Origin: Siphlonurus alternatus
Taxonomy: Eukaryota > Arthropoda > Insecta > Ephemeroptera > Siphlonuridae
Direction: 5' to 3'
DNA: 64,000 bases
Assembly (NCBI GenBank): GCA_949825025.1
Contig: OX463778.1
Location: 39,633,194-39,697,193, forward strand
This document shows positions 49,480 to 63,167 of the stretch, one piece after another. Both the position numbers and the translations under genes were made by a program. Below the pieces are notes generated by a model. That model ran no database searches, was not told the DNA's origin, and worked only from the letters and a program-made list of their open reading frames with translations. Every line of letters starts with the position of its first letter. Position 1 is the first letter of the stretch.

Positions 49480-51365
49480 CAAACATATTTTTAACCTAAA
49501 AGATAATAATTATTAGACTGTATACAGAAGCTATCTGACTTGTTGTGATCGATTATTGAATGAGAATAATATATATGATTATGTGTGTGTATAATTATAA
49601 TATTACAATTATAATTCATTCTAATAACATATATAATATAATACATTGCACGCACCAAGGAAATGTGCAGGTTCTGGAAGTAATTCCTATGCAAAAATGA
49701 CTAACAAGGTTATTTCGCTACATTTGCTGTTTTAGTTCTTTTTGCCGCGGCATCCTCGAATTGCATAACAAACACACAACACATAAAAAAATCATTTAAC
49801 AAAGACAGTTTTAATATGTTGTTAATTTTAATACTCTTAGCGATGCGTGTTAAAATTTGACATTTAAATATATAAGCCGTTATCTAAATTTTGAGAATAA
49901 ACTCTATCTAATATATAATATAACCACCAGAGGATAAATTAATCAGCTTTTATTAATTTTATAAGATGTGAGACTGATGTGCTATTAAGGAAGAGTTGCA
50001 ATTGCTTGCAATATTTATAAACAAAAGAGGTTCTCTACGTAGCTATAATAATATATGAGATGGTCTTCATTCTCATGAGAAAAGATATAATAAATACATA
50101 TTTGAATATTTGCAAGACGATCAATGTTAAGCTATACAGTTATACAATATCTCGATAGATGGAGTATAAATACAAGTTTGTGCAATAATTCAAAGTACCA
50201 CTAAAAATGAAATAAAATAAATAATATATATCCTTCCTTAATTCCTAGTTTATATTAATCTATAAATGATGTATTCAGTGAATTTAGTCATTTCAGTCGA
50301 ACTATAGTGGACTATGGAGACATGCCAATATATATGTATAATGTAAATATTTTTGAGAAGCATAAATGTAGAAAGTTTTACAAGCTGAAAGAAGTTTTCA
50401 GAAAATGCATGCAGCCTCAAGTATTTTACACCAAACTATATATATATATATATATAATATAATAGATTAATACTGTATAACAGTGTATGTCATGTGATGT
50501 ATGCATTAACTCTATATATGATATATGTATATATATATATATATATTAAGTTATTAATGTATTGCGCTAGTACGTAACTTAAAAATAATAATTATAAATA
50601 TTGTGTAAATATATTATAATATACATTGGTATATTTTTTTATTTTTTGCTACAAATATCATCTCAACCACAACATGCAGACAATTTTTTAGTTTGATCCG
50701 TGCGTGATTTAATTAAGCCTTATTAATCGCACGCACATAATTTAAATTATAATCTATAATGCGAACTCAATAATTATTATAAAATATATTATAAATGTAT
50801 TTTGTGAATTATGTCTTATCTAGGATTTTGAAGGCATGAAGTTAAAATTATTAATTAATTTATTGCTTAAAATTTTTAAACGCATTAATTTATATGAAAT
50901 ATATAAGAATTGGTGTAGTTCGTATTCATGAGTATATTACTACTTAAATTTTTTTTTCAGTGTTATGAATTGAAAAAAATATAATATAATTACGCATACA
51001 TAATATAAATAATGTGTATAGAAAAGATTTACTGCTACATTTGCTGCTGTTATTGTAATTAAGTAATTTTGGCAACATTATGTAATATGTTTTAACTAAA
51101 TTTGCGTAATTCCAATTAATCTATTCACAGAACTTTAGTTAAAATTAATTGATTTTAATTCTTTTTCTTTTCTTTTTTTATCATCCCTCCTTTTTTTTCC
51201 AACAAAGCACTCTATCCGTACTTAAAAAAATTCTTTTACAGAAGTAGGGCAGAAATAGATTGAAATTCCAATAAATCTGAACTGAATCATCGGGGAGCGA
51301 AGTAGAATGGATGAGAGTGAGTGATCTTGTTTGAAAGGTGCTCAGCAAATATCCAAACGTAGGAA

Positions 51366-51368
<3 letters not shown>
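49480..51368. other. A/T-rich intergenic DNA
   Basis: Very A/T-rich, with AT dinucleotide runs near 50437-50455 and 50526-50547. No gene or RNA seen. Confidence 0.6.

Positions 51369-51453
<85 letters not shown>
51369..51453 (+). repeat. (AG)n microsatellite
   Basis: About 42 uninterrupted AG units. It produces long artificial Glu-Arg frames that are not genes. GAGA-type tracts can bind GAGA factor in arthropods, and a GC-richer region follows. Confidence 0.95.
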
Positions 51454-51455
<2 letters not shown>

Positions 51456-51579
51456 TTCCTCCGTTGAAAAGGATGAAGCTTCTATACTCTATCTTTTTCT
51501 CTACTTACCTCTACCTAAATCTACCTCAATTCACACGGTGGTGGTAGCAGCACAAAAAACCACCCCTCTCCTCTCTCTT

Positions 51580-51880
51580 TTCTCAGTTCCCAAAGGAAAT
51601 CTTCTTTTTCACGTCCGTGGAGATCGCTGCTACTGCAGCAAGCAAGCAAGCAAGCAAGACTAGCTGGCTGGTTGGCAGGGGTAAAAAAGTGCTAGTGTGA
51701 GAACGCATACAATCTCGTTCGGAAACCGCCCTCTCGCTCTCGCCCGCCGCTATCTTTTGGTCATGCTGTTCCGAGTCATGCTGGGCGGTCCGGCATGGCG
51801 ACGTTATGGACCGGGCCGCGGGGACACAGCAGATAATACGTGCGGCCTGCAGAAGTAGGCAGCAGCCCTCCTCCCTCATG
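51580..51880. promoter_or_regulatory. GC-rich island downstream of the AG tract
   Basis: Base composition rises sharply (CGCCCGCCGC and GGGCCGCGGGG) over about 300 bp. Both strands are open in several frames. The minus frame beginning MREEGCCLLLQAARIICC has an apparent signal peptide, but its LLACLLAAVAA stretch is produced by a CAAG tetranucleotide repeat. A minus-strand acceptor-like CTACTTCTGCAG|G lies near 51847. Promoter or enhancer of a neighbouring gene is the simplest reading. Confidence 0.25.
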
Positions 51881-54318
51881 TAAAAACCTAGTCGGCGTGA
51901 AAACGAGCCAGAGATAAGCCCTCACAAAGATACCAAATTGAGCTCACAGACGCGTTATGCTTTTTCTCTCGAAACCCATAGCAAAAGCTTTACAAAAAAA
52001 AAAAAAAAAAAAAATGTTTCTTAAGGCTAAGAGATAAATGCTTAAGAATGAGAGTTTTTCTACACAATGACTGCCTTATATGTAAACTTCTACATAATGT
52101 TGATGATAATATCAACATTTAGTACGACCTGCTCCATGTAGTCAACCACCATTATACTATAGCAGTTGTATGTAAATAGCTTCCAAATGAACCCAGAATT
52201 CTACACAAATTTAATATTCTCTTTATTTTACATATAATTAATAGCAAAAGTTGTCTGTTGGAAGGGAAACCTAATTGAATACAGCAACATAATTTGTGAA
52301 GTACTCTAGATAAAATTTATTATTCATGTTACTATTTGCTCATTTCCGACTACTCAAAATTTGAATAATTCCATTTTTATAGACGTGAAAATTGCAGTTC
52401 ATCAAATTTATTTAACTATAATTACGTTATACTATAGATAGTATAGATAGTTAACATGCTTCATATTATAGCTTCTTTCTATTTCTATGTATTATTTGAC
52501 GATTATTTAAACGATTTGTCGTTTCATTTAAAGAAAATTGTATATGCGTTAGAATTTATTTATAAACTGTTTGCAATATAAATATTTAATAGAATTGATA
52601 ACGCAATTCAAATTCCTTTGATAAATATATAGTATTTTGAATATTTTGTTATTATTTATTAACAAATTGCTACATATTATGGTGTAAATATATATTAATA
52701 TACCATTAAATTAATGTAGAATTAGAATTAATGAGTACATGAAGCATCATATTTCTTTTATATAATATATTATGTATATATTATTATATACCCCTACAGT
52801 ATATTACAAAGTCTAAGTAGCTTTGATCATTTCTGTGGAAAAGACAACTAAAACATTATACTCACAAAACCTCAAACATATATATACGTATATTTTAAGC
52901 ATTAACTGTTGCTATATACATATTATACACGTAGAGAGTATAGAAACGAGATAGAGAAAGAGACACATACCCTCATTTCCATGCTCTGGTAAAAAGGGAG
53001 ATGAAGCACCAGCCAGCATCTCTCCTCATGCGTTCTCCGATGACGTCACGACCTTTGAGTCTCGGCCCACATCACCACGCCCACATCCTTAGCAGCACAC
53101 ACAAGACCTTTCTTGAGATAACGCTCAGCAATATTCCATCGCTACAATAATTTAAATTCTGCACTGACATTTTCATAATTATAAACATTATATTACGTTG
53201 GAAGAGAAAATAATGATATACAGTATACAGTAATTTTTATACCTTAGTCTGAAGAATGTATAAATATGAAATATTTAGAACATTTTATTGAATATTTTTA
53301 TGGAGCAAAAGAAAAATTAATTAATTATATTATCGACAGATTACTGAAAAACTGAAACAAAAACATAATGCAAAGTAAAAAGAGAAATGTCATGCATTGA
53401 TGATAAATTTTCATCCTTTTTAAAGCATCGACTACACAAAAATTAAATGTGGCAAAAAAAAAAAAAAATAAAAAATAATAATACTTTTTAACTGTGAGTA
53501 AATGATATAACATTTTTTTTATTATTATTATTTACATGTACTTGCAAAAGTGTTGAATTCGTTATTTTTGTAATTTTGTGTTGAAAAAACTTTAAAAATA
53601 ACACAAAAGTTTCCATTTATATCTTTTAAGAATCCCGAAGTTTTAAAAGATCCAAAATTACAAATATTTTACATTCCAGAATTTATAGTGTTCTAAATTC
53701 TTTAAAAAACTATTCAGAACTTCAATGTAACATCATCATAATAATATATGTAATAAAATTAAACAAACTAAAAACCTTTTACAACAATAACTTATTAATA
53801 TTTATTATAGCTTGCAGGCGTTACAAACAACAATTTGAGGGAAGAGAGAGAGAGATATACTTAAGCCCCATCCCACTCGTGTTTAGATTTTGGTACGCGT
53901 CAACCTGCAGAACTCCGAGGCAGAAAGAGTTGCATACCCGACAGGCGCTAAGCAGCAGATGAAGAGGAAATTTGTGCGTAGCACGAGAGACAAACTTCAT
54001 ATATATAGAGTCGTCGGAGCTTGCGGTGATTGAAAGCGAAGGAAGTCGTTACAGCTAAGGAGGGAAGCGTCACGAGCTTCCTGTCTACTAGGACCTTCTA
54101 ACAGGAGAGAAAGCTGTTTGCTGTTGGGTACCTTAAACTCTAAAACTAATGCTAAATATATAACATTAGCAGCTTTGGAATACCAAAAACTGGCTAACTA
54201 AGTGTGAAAATTAAATCGTTAATAGTTGAACACAAGGGTCTGCCTGTTTTAAACATACATGTAAATGATGTTAGGGTATTCTTGTACACTAATAAGAGAG
54301 ACTGTTATGTAATTATCC
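51881..54318. other. Intergenic DNA with two GC-richer patches
   Basis: Mostly A/T-rich, with a 21-base A run at about 51993. GC-richer patches lie at 52975-53110 (with TGACGTCA at 53041-53048) and 53830-54120 (with GA repeats and TATATATAGAG). No coding frame is supported; both could be regulatory DNA. Confidence 0.4.
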
Positions 54319-54354
54319 TACATATAGTCAGGATTTAAATCCTGACTATATGTA
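54319..54354. repeat. 36-bp perfect palindrome without spacer
   Basis: The half-site TACATATAGTCAGGATTT is followed immediately by its exact reverse complement, centred on ATTTAAAT. It is seen directly. It may be a cruciform-prone site, the relic of a tiny foldback element, or a dimeric protein-binding site. Confidence 0.9.
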
Positions 54355-55372
<1,018 letters not shown>

Positions 55373-55385
55373 ATACTGTGAGAGG

Positions 55386-55394
55386 TATATAAGG
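55386..55394 (+). promoter_or_regulatory. TATA box candidate next to the CT tract
   Basis: TATATAAGG lies 18 bases after a 111-bp CT tract and is followed by GC-richer DNA (CTGCTGCTGCCTGCC). A GAGA-type tract beside a TATA box is a common arthropod promoter layout. No first exon with a convincing ATG and donor follows, so the gene it might drive is unknown. Confidence 0.35.
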
Positions 55395-55499
55395 GAGTGT
55401 GCCTGCTGCTGCCTGCCTGTGGGTAGTTGAGGAATAGTATATAGAAGTTGAAGGGAAGATATTTACTTAATCCTCTCTCTCTCTCTCTCTCTCATCCCT

Positions 55500-56112
55500 A
55501 CAAACTCACACGTGCATACATTTCCATACAACGCCCGCCCGACTCACCTAACTCGTTACTCGCTAGGGACGAAGAGAGAACAAACTCACTCCTCTCTCAT
55601 CGTTTCATGTAGCAAAGAAAAAAATTGGCGCTGCTGAGCTAGTGAGAAATTGTCAGTTTTTCAATTACTCATGTTTAGAATAAAAATGTAACGTAGAACT
55701 TTTATAAAAATGATTTTTTTTGTTATTTTTTTATATTGAGTATTGTCTGTTGCATGAGTTGCAGTTATAAAAAGATTTTTAAAGTATACTTGAGTGCACA
55801 AATATAATAAACAATGAAATAAGATAAAATTTCTTCCTCAGACTGAAACAATGATTATAAAAAATAAAAAAAGTTTTCCTTTCAGTGAGCTTTAGAAATA
55901 AAAAAGTAACTGATACATATTGCAGATTGCATGTTTCTATTTTTATTATTTTTATTTTGTGTGAGTTTTATTATCATCTAATGTAATAGAACATAGACTA
56001 TCTCATGCAGATATTATCAAGGTTGTAATGTAATATATTGTTATGAAGTTGAAAGAACCACCATTTTTTTTTTTAGAACCGGATAACAGAACTTAAAGTT
56101 GCTATCATAAGT
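55500..56112. other. Intergenic DNA, nothing recognised
   Basis: GC-richer to about 55640 (downstream side of the promoter candidate), then A/T-rich. No gene or RNA seen. Confidence 0.5.
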
Positions 56113-56494
56113 GGTAGAGATAATGTCGATCAGCTGTTTTTTAGCTCTATTTGATAAACATGTATAAACCTTAGCAATTTCACTGAAATTCTGAATTTTT
56201 TTAGAGGCAAATATTAGTGCCTAAAAGCTATATAAAAAGTATCAAAACAATTTAACTAGCCGATTTTTTTTAATTTATATTTTAGTCTGTCTCTTCATGC
56301 TCCATGCTCTATGCTGAAAATTAATTAAATTAATTAAAAAAAAATCGGCTCGTTAAATTGTTTTGAAATTTTTTCTGTCTTTTAGGCACTAATATCTGCC
56401 TCTCAAAAAAAGTCAGAATTTTTGTGAATTTGCTAAGGTTTACATGTTAATCAAATGGAGCTAAAAAAAACAGCTGATCGATACTATCTCTACC
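56113..56494. repeat. Foldback MITE-like element F
   Basis: A 382-bp element with ends GGTAGAGATAATGTCGATC and GATCGATACTATCTCTACC. The arms stay complementary through CAGCTGTTTTTTAGCTC, GCCTAAAAG and the ACAATTTAACTAGCCGATTT block, meeting at a central A/T-rich segment near 56290-56330. Mismatches in the arms indicate an older insertion. No ORF. Confidence 0.7.
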
Positions 56495-57816
56495 TTAAAG
56501 ATATAAAAAAAATACAAGGATTATGACGTTAGCATGTTAATTATGACAAGTTTGCTAGACATTGAATAATACTTTAAATATTTACCCCTCTTGATTGAAA
56601 TGTCTGACCTCGTTTCATTGTGATGAAGTTGAACGTAACTCTCTTACATTTCATCGTGGGTGAAGAATTTAAAGGGCGGATGTATTATTTTTTATTTATT
56701 CAATTAAAACTTTTAGGTTGTACAGGACAAACATTGGTTCTACTCATAATTCTTGAAACGAATTAACAAACGGAAAAAAAGTTAAATTCACATGAAAAAA
56801 CAACAAAATACTGTAAAAAAATAATATCATATTCTTTACAAATAAAGATGCCTTTTACATTGTTACTACAAAAAGGAATTTAATTTTTAGAAGTGTTTTC
56901 AACGAGTAAAATTCACTTAATAAGTATGACTGGAACATAAATCTATTTGAAAAATTACAACATTATTAATTAAGTGTTATGATTTATAAACAAAAAAAAA
57001 AAAAAAAAAAAAACATAAGTCCAGAATTTTGTATTATGTTTCTTAAATTTAATTATAAGTGCTGTTTATTTCTTATTACTTCAAAAATACTATTAACAAT
57101 TCAATAAATTACATGCAAGTAAAAATACATTTATTTTAGTAAAAAAATATGTATTTTAATCATCATAAGTATGAATACACCCACATTATTCTGACGAAAA
57201 TTATTATAATACATGTTAAAATTTACGTTAAAGTCATCCAAGTTCAATTATAATGAAAATATTTTAATGGGATTTTTGCCCCCTTCTTTCTTCACTCTTT
57301 CTTTTGTTTTGGTTACAGTAAACACTAAAGCTTTTTTTTTTTTGAAGGAGAAAAAAAAGAACTTCCCCTAATATAAAAAGTTACTTGTTACGGGAGTAAA
57401 AACACATTAATTTTTTACCATTAACACTGCGGCTCTGCTCTCTCGCCACAGATTGTAAAATAAACGAGGAGCTGATGCCCCGGTATAATGTTCTGTTAAA
57501 AGTTTTCATCAACATAATCTTCTCTTATTTTTCTCCCTTCTCTGGGGTGATATATTTGTCTTGGTCAGGTTTTCTCATGAGCAGAAAAACTTTTTTTTTC
57601 AAACAATCAAAATTTGTATTTTTATTAATAGGTGTGTTTGTAATCAGTTGTTTGTATATGTATAATCGATTCATGAATCAATAATCAGATGAACCACGTC
57701 TACAGGTAACATAAGGATAATAAAAAAATCCATTATCATCTGATTATGTATTTACATTGTTTACGACGAGACCTGTGTTCTATATATACATGATGATAAC
57801 ACGCTGCATTTAATAC
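56495..57816. other. Intergenic DNA with a possible mini-exon
   Basis: A/T-rich, with a poly(A) run of about 21 at 56992. At 57430-57484 a good acceptor (CTCTGCTCTCTCGCCACAG) is followed 31 bases later by CCCCG|GTATAA, so a tiny exon at 57452-57482 ending ATGCCCCG is possible. This is too little to call. Confidence 0.3.
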
Positions 57817-58099
57817 CTGGAGAATGAGTTTGAACGTTTGAACCCTGTAAGGGTAACGTGAATTCGAGGTAGGTGGCGCCGTTGATGCGAGCTTGGCTGA
57901 CGCTTGAGAGGCTCGAGGTCGCTCTCAGGTGGTTCTTGCAAGGTAAATGCACTTCGTGTGGTTTGCTCGTGCTTTCCGAGTGATGGCGCTTGCATGCACT
58001 CTGATGTCCTGCTGATACGGAACATATGGCCAGTGTGTCGGCTTGAGAAGCTTTAAAATACTTTAAATATTGCTCCGCTTTATCCGCGCAGCCATGCAT
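57817..58099 (-). CDS. Probable first exon of an unidentified minus-strand gene
   Basis: On the minus strand an ATG in good context (ACC before ATG) opens a 94-codon frame, MHGCADKAEQYLKYFKASQA..., that ends at a fair donor (TCTCCAG|GTATTA) one base into the next codon. About 50 bases upstream lies ATTCAGTTGATC, containing the arthropod initiator TCAGTT (about 58144-58149). The exon is GC-richer than its flanks. The protein is Ser/His/Cys-rich in the middle (ACKRHHSESTSKPHE) and ends ATYLEFTLPLQGSNVQTHSP. I do not recognise a family. Following exons would lie at lower coordinates; none can be identified with confidence, though an acceptor near 51847 is in usable phase. Confidence 0.4.
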
Positions 58100-58250
58100 G
58101 GTTGTGGTGAACGACGCTATACAAGGGGAATCTCGGGACAGATCAACTGAATAAAATCATTAATTTCCATTTAATCAAAATATTTTTATATTGGCCTCTT
58201 TTGATGATAAAAAAATTATTTTCATTCCCTGCCCGCGCCTTAATCGGAGG

Positions 58251-58354
58251 ATTTACGAAGGAAGTTATCCAGGTTTCTCACTAACCACGTTTAGTATCAT
58301 TGAATTATGCTGGTGCTAAACGCGGTTAGTGAGAAACATGGATAACTTTCTGAA
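58251..58354. repeat. Foldback element D, better-preserved copy
   Basis: Hairpin with arms ACGAAGGAAGTTATCC / GGATAACTTTCTGAAT and GTTTCTCACTAACCACG / CGCGGTTAGTGAGAAAC around a loop of about 20 bases. It is related in sequence to the diverged copy at 39268-39370, so this is a small mobile family. Confidence 0.7.
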
Positions 58355-58673
58355 TAACTATTCCTTAAATCGCCCTCATAATTATAACTAAGTAGTTTAT
58401 GGCTCTTCAGTAAATATGTAGTGAAGTAAATCGAGATGAATGAAATAGAATGTGGTGCTAACATAATAGAGTATGCTGGTGCCACTTTTCTAATATATAA
58501 TACGATATTCTGAACGAACAAATAATAGAAAAGAGCACATTTACATAGTAAAAAGAAATAAGAACATAGAAGATGAATAATTGTGATAAAAAGGCCATGA
58601 ATAAATACATTCTCATCATAATAGTAGTATAGTAAAAATACTCGAGATATTTTTATGTGACGAATGCATAAAC

Positions 58674-58916
58674 ATGAAGAAGTCTTCAGGGGAAAAGAGA
58701 AAAATCTCAGATAACAAAGATTTATGTACAAGTGTTGAAGTAGAAAAATGTGATATGACCTGTTTGGAGACTGCATGCAATGCCATCCTAGCTAGACTGG
58801 TGGAATATATTGCAGAGCTAGACAAAAGCCAGTTTCCTAACATGACATCCTGTCAACTTGATATATCTGCAAATGACAAAGAAATGACGTCCAGACAAAA
58901 TAAAAATACTATCTAG
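58674..58916 (+). CDS. Unidentified 80-aa ORF, coding-like
   Basis: ATG-initiated frame MKKSSGEKRKISDNKDLCTS... through CLETACNAILARLVEYIAEL to a TAG stop at 58914-58916. It has a hydrophilic, Lys/Asp/Glu-rich N-terminus, a likely amphipathic helix in the middle (ILARLVEYIAELDKSQ), four Cys, and no signal peptide or membrane segment. The composition resembles genuine protein more than random A/T-rich DNA. No family is recognised. It could be a small gene, a retrocopy piece or a terminal exon. A 159-codon hydrophobic frame runs antisense to it (58776 to 58297). Confidence 0.35.
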   Translation: MKKSSGEKRKISDNKDLCTSVEVEKCDMTCLETACNAILARLVEYIAELDKSQFPNMTSCQLDISANDKEMTSRQNKNTI

Positions 58917-59678
<762 letters not shown>

Positions 59679-59849
59679 TCGTCTGTATTGAGGGCGGGAT
59701 TTAGGCCATTAGGCCCACTCTTCCATCCAACCCAAAACTTGGTTTTAATTCGTCGTGTTTGTAACGCTCTCAGTCATTGGTAGCTGGTTTGTAACGAAGG
59801 ACACTATTGGCCGACAAGAATGATTCCCGAGTGGTTCCGACTAAAACCA

Positions 59850-61429
59850 AGTTAAATATGATGGTTAATTATAATATTACTATACTTATATTTATATATA
59901 TGTATATTATGGAAGAAGAAATCTACTCTTCATTTTTAACTCACTTGAATTTGTATTATTATGCTATTTTATATACCGTATTTTAGGATAAAACGTTACA
60001 AATTTAAGCACCAAAGAACAAATTATCCTGAATGCAAAAAAATGCCTCTTAAGTCTATGTTAATAATTCTTCATTAGAACAGTATGTACAGCATAAGGAG
60101 CGTATTTATTATACCTTTTCCATTTAAAGAGTTTTTATTATGTCTTTTCATTTTTAATACAGTAATTTTATTATTTAATATCTTTTCATCTTTTTTCGCA
60201 ACAAATGTTATTCAGTGTATTGTGTTATAAAAAAATGAAACAGTTGAAAGGAAAATAATCATTTGTTAGATAATTATATACTATTATTGGAGCTAAAATG
60301 TTATACGCAAACTTATAAGAAAAAAAACGTAACATTTCTTGATTATTATATTTTCCATGTATAAATCTTTATTTTAATATGAAATCATAATTATTTTTTA
60401 ATGAGTTTTCTTCATTTAAGAGACATTACATATGAATCTATAATTTAACATGTAATTTAAATTATAATAAACTATATTGTACATAGAATATTTAATATTA
60501 TAAAGCGCTTGATGTTATATACTCTAGTTTGAGCTGCAAAAACAATTTAATAATATCCGAGACTGTGTTAGTGCAGTTTATTTGCAATGTTCTCAATTCA
60601 TTGTTATGCAGTTGCGGGGGAATGTCCTTTGATCTACCAAGTGCAATCTTCTTAATGAGGGATGCACGAATAATTCATCATTACGTGCAGATATTGCTGC
60701 TACGTTATACATTCTTGCTTACGTGGCCTACATTCCACCCGTAAGTCGTCATGCAAACAGTCTTAGTTATGATTTACGTGGATTGACGCCACGTGCATTT
60801 CTCAGACGTCTATCAAGCCACTCAAGTGAAATTCTCAAGTGCTGCTATACACTGCAAATTTTGATTATAAACTTCGTTTCCGCTACGACAAATCAAATTA
60901 TAGTTATGAGAATTTTCCACTGCAATGATTGAAATATAATTTTAGCGTGTAATATTATGCACTTAAAAACATTCGTTAATATACAGGCTTTACATATTTT
61001 TAGTTTTTATATTAATTAATATAATGTAAAGTTGCATAAAATGAAAAAAAAAAAAAAAAAAAAATAATAAATAAATAAATAAAAAAATAAAGAATTTGTT
61101 TGAAAATTAAATTCTTTAGTAGATCATAATTTTTGATTAGTAAAACATAAAACTAAATACATTATGTGAAATTTTAAAAATTCAGTTACTTCGTTACTTG
61201 TATTATTATATACTTGGAAAGAAAATCGATATATTTTAAGATACGACTGAAGAGTTAAAAAATACACAAACTTGAATGCATTTAATCCTTTTCATGATAT
61301 CTCAGAATATATATATTTTCTCATATAAATGTGTTTTTATATGATGTTCGATATGAGAACTTAAGATTTTTATTATATCCATAAGAATATTGATAAACGA
61401 AATAAATGAGCTTTTTTTATGTTGCTATG
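59850..61429. other. A/T-rich intergenic DNA
   Basis: No supported gene. Open frames at 60529-60932 have no motif. A 22-base A run lies at about 61043. Confidence 0.5.
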
Positions 61430-61635
61430 TTATGTTGAACAATTGAGGGGGCCTTAATCCCCTGTTTGACGAGACAACGGGTGCGAGGAGGGTGGTAATC
61501 AGGCCAGCAGATATCGGTCCAAGCACGGGGTCGATACGGGACCTGATGCCGGCCAAGGCGTAGGGGATTGCCGACAAGATGGCTCGCAACTCCCCCCGGG
61601 ACCTCACAAGACTGAATAATGCATCGCAACACACT
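61430..61635 (-). other. GC-rich island, open in two minus-strand frames
   Basis: A sharply bounded 200-bp GC-rich block in very A/T-rich DNA. On the minus strand one frame reads SLVRSRGELRAILSAIPYAL then AGIRSRIDPVLGPISAGLIT, with coding-like composition, but there is no in-frame ATG at its start and no convincing donor. It may be an internal exon, a transposon fragment or a CpG island. Unresolved. Confidence 0.3.
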
Positions 61636-62658
61636 TCATTGGTAAAACATAGAGAGCGTCTATGTACCTTTACTGTTTTCTATAAGAATACGTTTATACC
61701 CAATCATGTATATATGCCATCCAAATGATACATTTTTTTTTATATCGTAACAACAATAAAAATAAAATCTCAAAGGTATATTTTCTATAGTGCAAAATTA
61801 CACAATTTAATTTTCATTGTTTTTACTTTTTTATTGTATAAAAAATGAGAAAGGAGATTGCTTCTCTTTAAAAAGTATTTTTTAAATTTTAATGAAAAAC
61901 TAGATATATGCAATTTTAATCCATACAATACTTCTTTATGTTTTTTTTTATTATTATTTGAATTGAAAGGAACAGTTTTTAATTAATATTATAGATAATA
62001 CTTCTTGCTTAAACCGATTGGATTTCTAAATCTGACAATGAAACACAATATGAGTATCTTATTGTATACAAGAAATTGAAAATTTTACTTCTGCTGTAGA
62101 GAGGATGCCGATTGGGAATTTTCTCGACTCCAGTTTCTTCTCTCAGTTTTGTTATGTCCGTATTTTAAACTTAAACATGGTACTTAAATAGAGACTTCTT
62201 TTAAATAATCAACTTCAAACTTTGATGAAATACGATTGTTAAACATTACTTTGAGGGCTTTTAAGTATATAGTAAACTTGTTACCTTGGAAAATTTCCAT
62301 TTGCCAGTCTTGTTAATCACCATGCCCTGTGATATTAAAAATCAATACTTAAGCGCGTACTTAAACATAACGTATAGACGTGTTATTCACCTCGAGAATC
62401 CGACACCCGCAAATCTTCCGCTTCCGAGCAGAATCTATTCCACTATTTTAAATCTCGCGTCGCCATGCAGCAGCTTCTCCTCAAGTTTCTTTTTAATACA
62501 ATCTTCTTTCTAAATTTAATGAGATTTTTTTCCTTTTCCTTCTCCTTGCAAGCATCTTATTACATCTGATACCGTGTTTTCTTTACATAATAACAAATTT
62601 TTAAACATATATTTTCTGGTTATATTATAAAAATCTAATTACTTAGCTTTATATCTTA

Positions 62659-62659
<1 letters not shown>
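61636..62659. other. A/T-rich intergenic DNA
   Basis: Nothing supportable. A 75-codon frame at 62286-62513 lacks an ATG at its start and has no motif. Confidence 0.5.

Positions 62660-62725
<66 letters not shown>
62660..62725 (+). repeat. (AT)n microsatellite
   Basis: 33 uninterrupted AT units. Confidence 0.95.
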
Positions 62726-62726
<1 letters not shown>

Positions 62727-62960
62727 CAAAAGTTCATATACATGGCAAAAATTGCTTTAAGATTTAACAAAAATTTTAAGTTACGTTATTATATTTTTAG
62801 AAGTTATTGTTTTGCTTTTTAAATAAGTAAAAGCAGGCTTGAATTAAATTGGTGTAAACTGGGAATAACGGGGGAAAAGCTGGGGGGAGGGGCTCTGGAA
62901 GTGGCTTTGATGTTTCTTTAGCAACATCTCGCAAAACAATCAACCAAAATGGAGGAAAAT

Positions 62961-62966
<6 letters not shown>

Positions 62967-63025
<59 letters not shown>
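62967..63025 (+). repeat. (AG)n microsatellite
   Basis: About 29 AG units in a purine-rich context, upstream of a GC-richer patch at 63160-63300. Confidence 0.95.
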
Positions 63026-63027
<2 letters not shown>

Positions 63028-63167
63028 CTATATATATACTTGGTGGTCGAAAAAAAAATAATATATAAAAATAAACTGAAAAAAACGAGGGGGGAAAAGT
63101 ATTTTTCTATAAAAGTAAAAGAATTTCATAATGAAAAAAGCCACACACTGTTGAACACAAGTAAGCA

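Noticed and set aside
51331..51663. Glu-Arg repeat proteins of 110 and 69 codons
   Set aside because: Translations of the AG microsatellite.
51583..51879. 98-aa minus-strand protein with apparent signal peptide, possibly a secreted peptide
   Set aside because: The hydrophobic LLACLLAAVAA segment comes from a CAAG tetranucleotide repeat. No mature domain or cysteine pattern follows.
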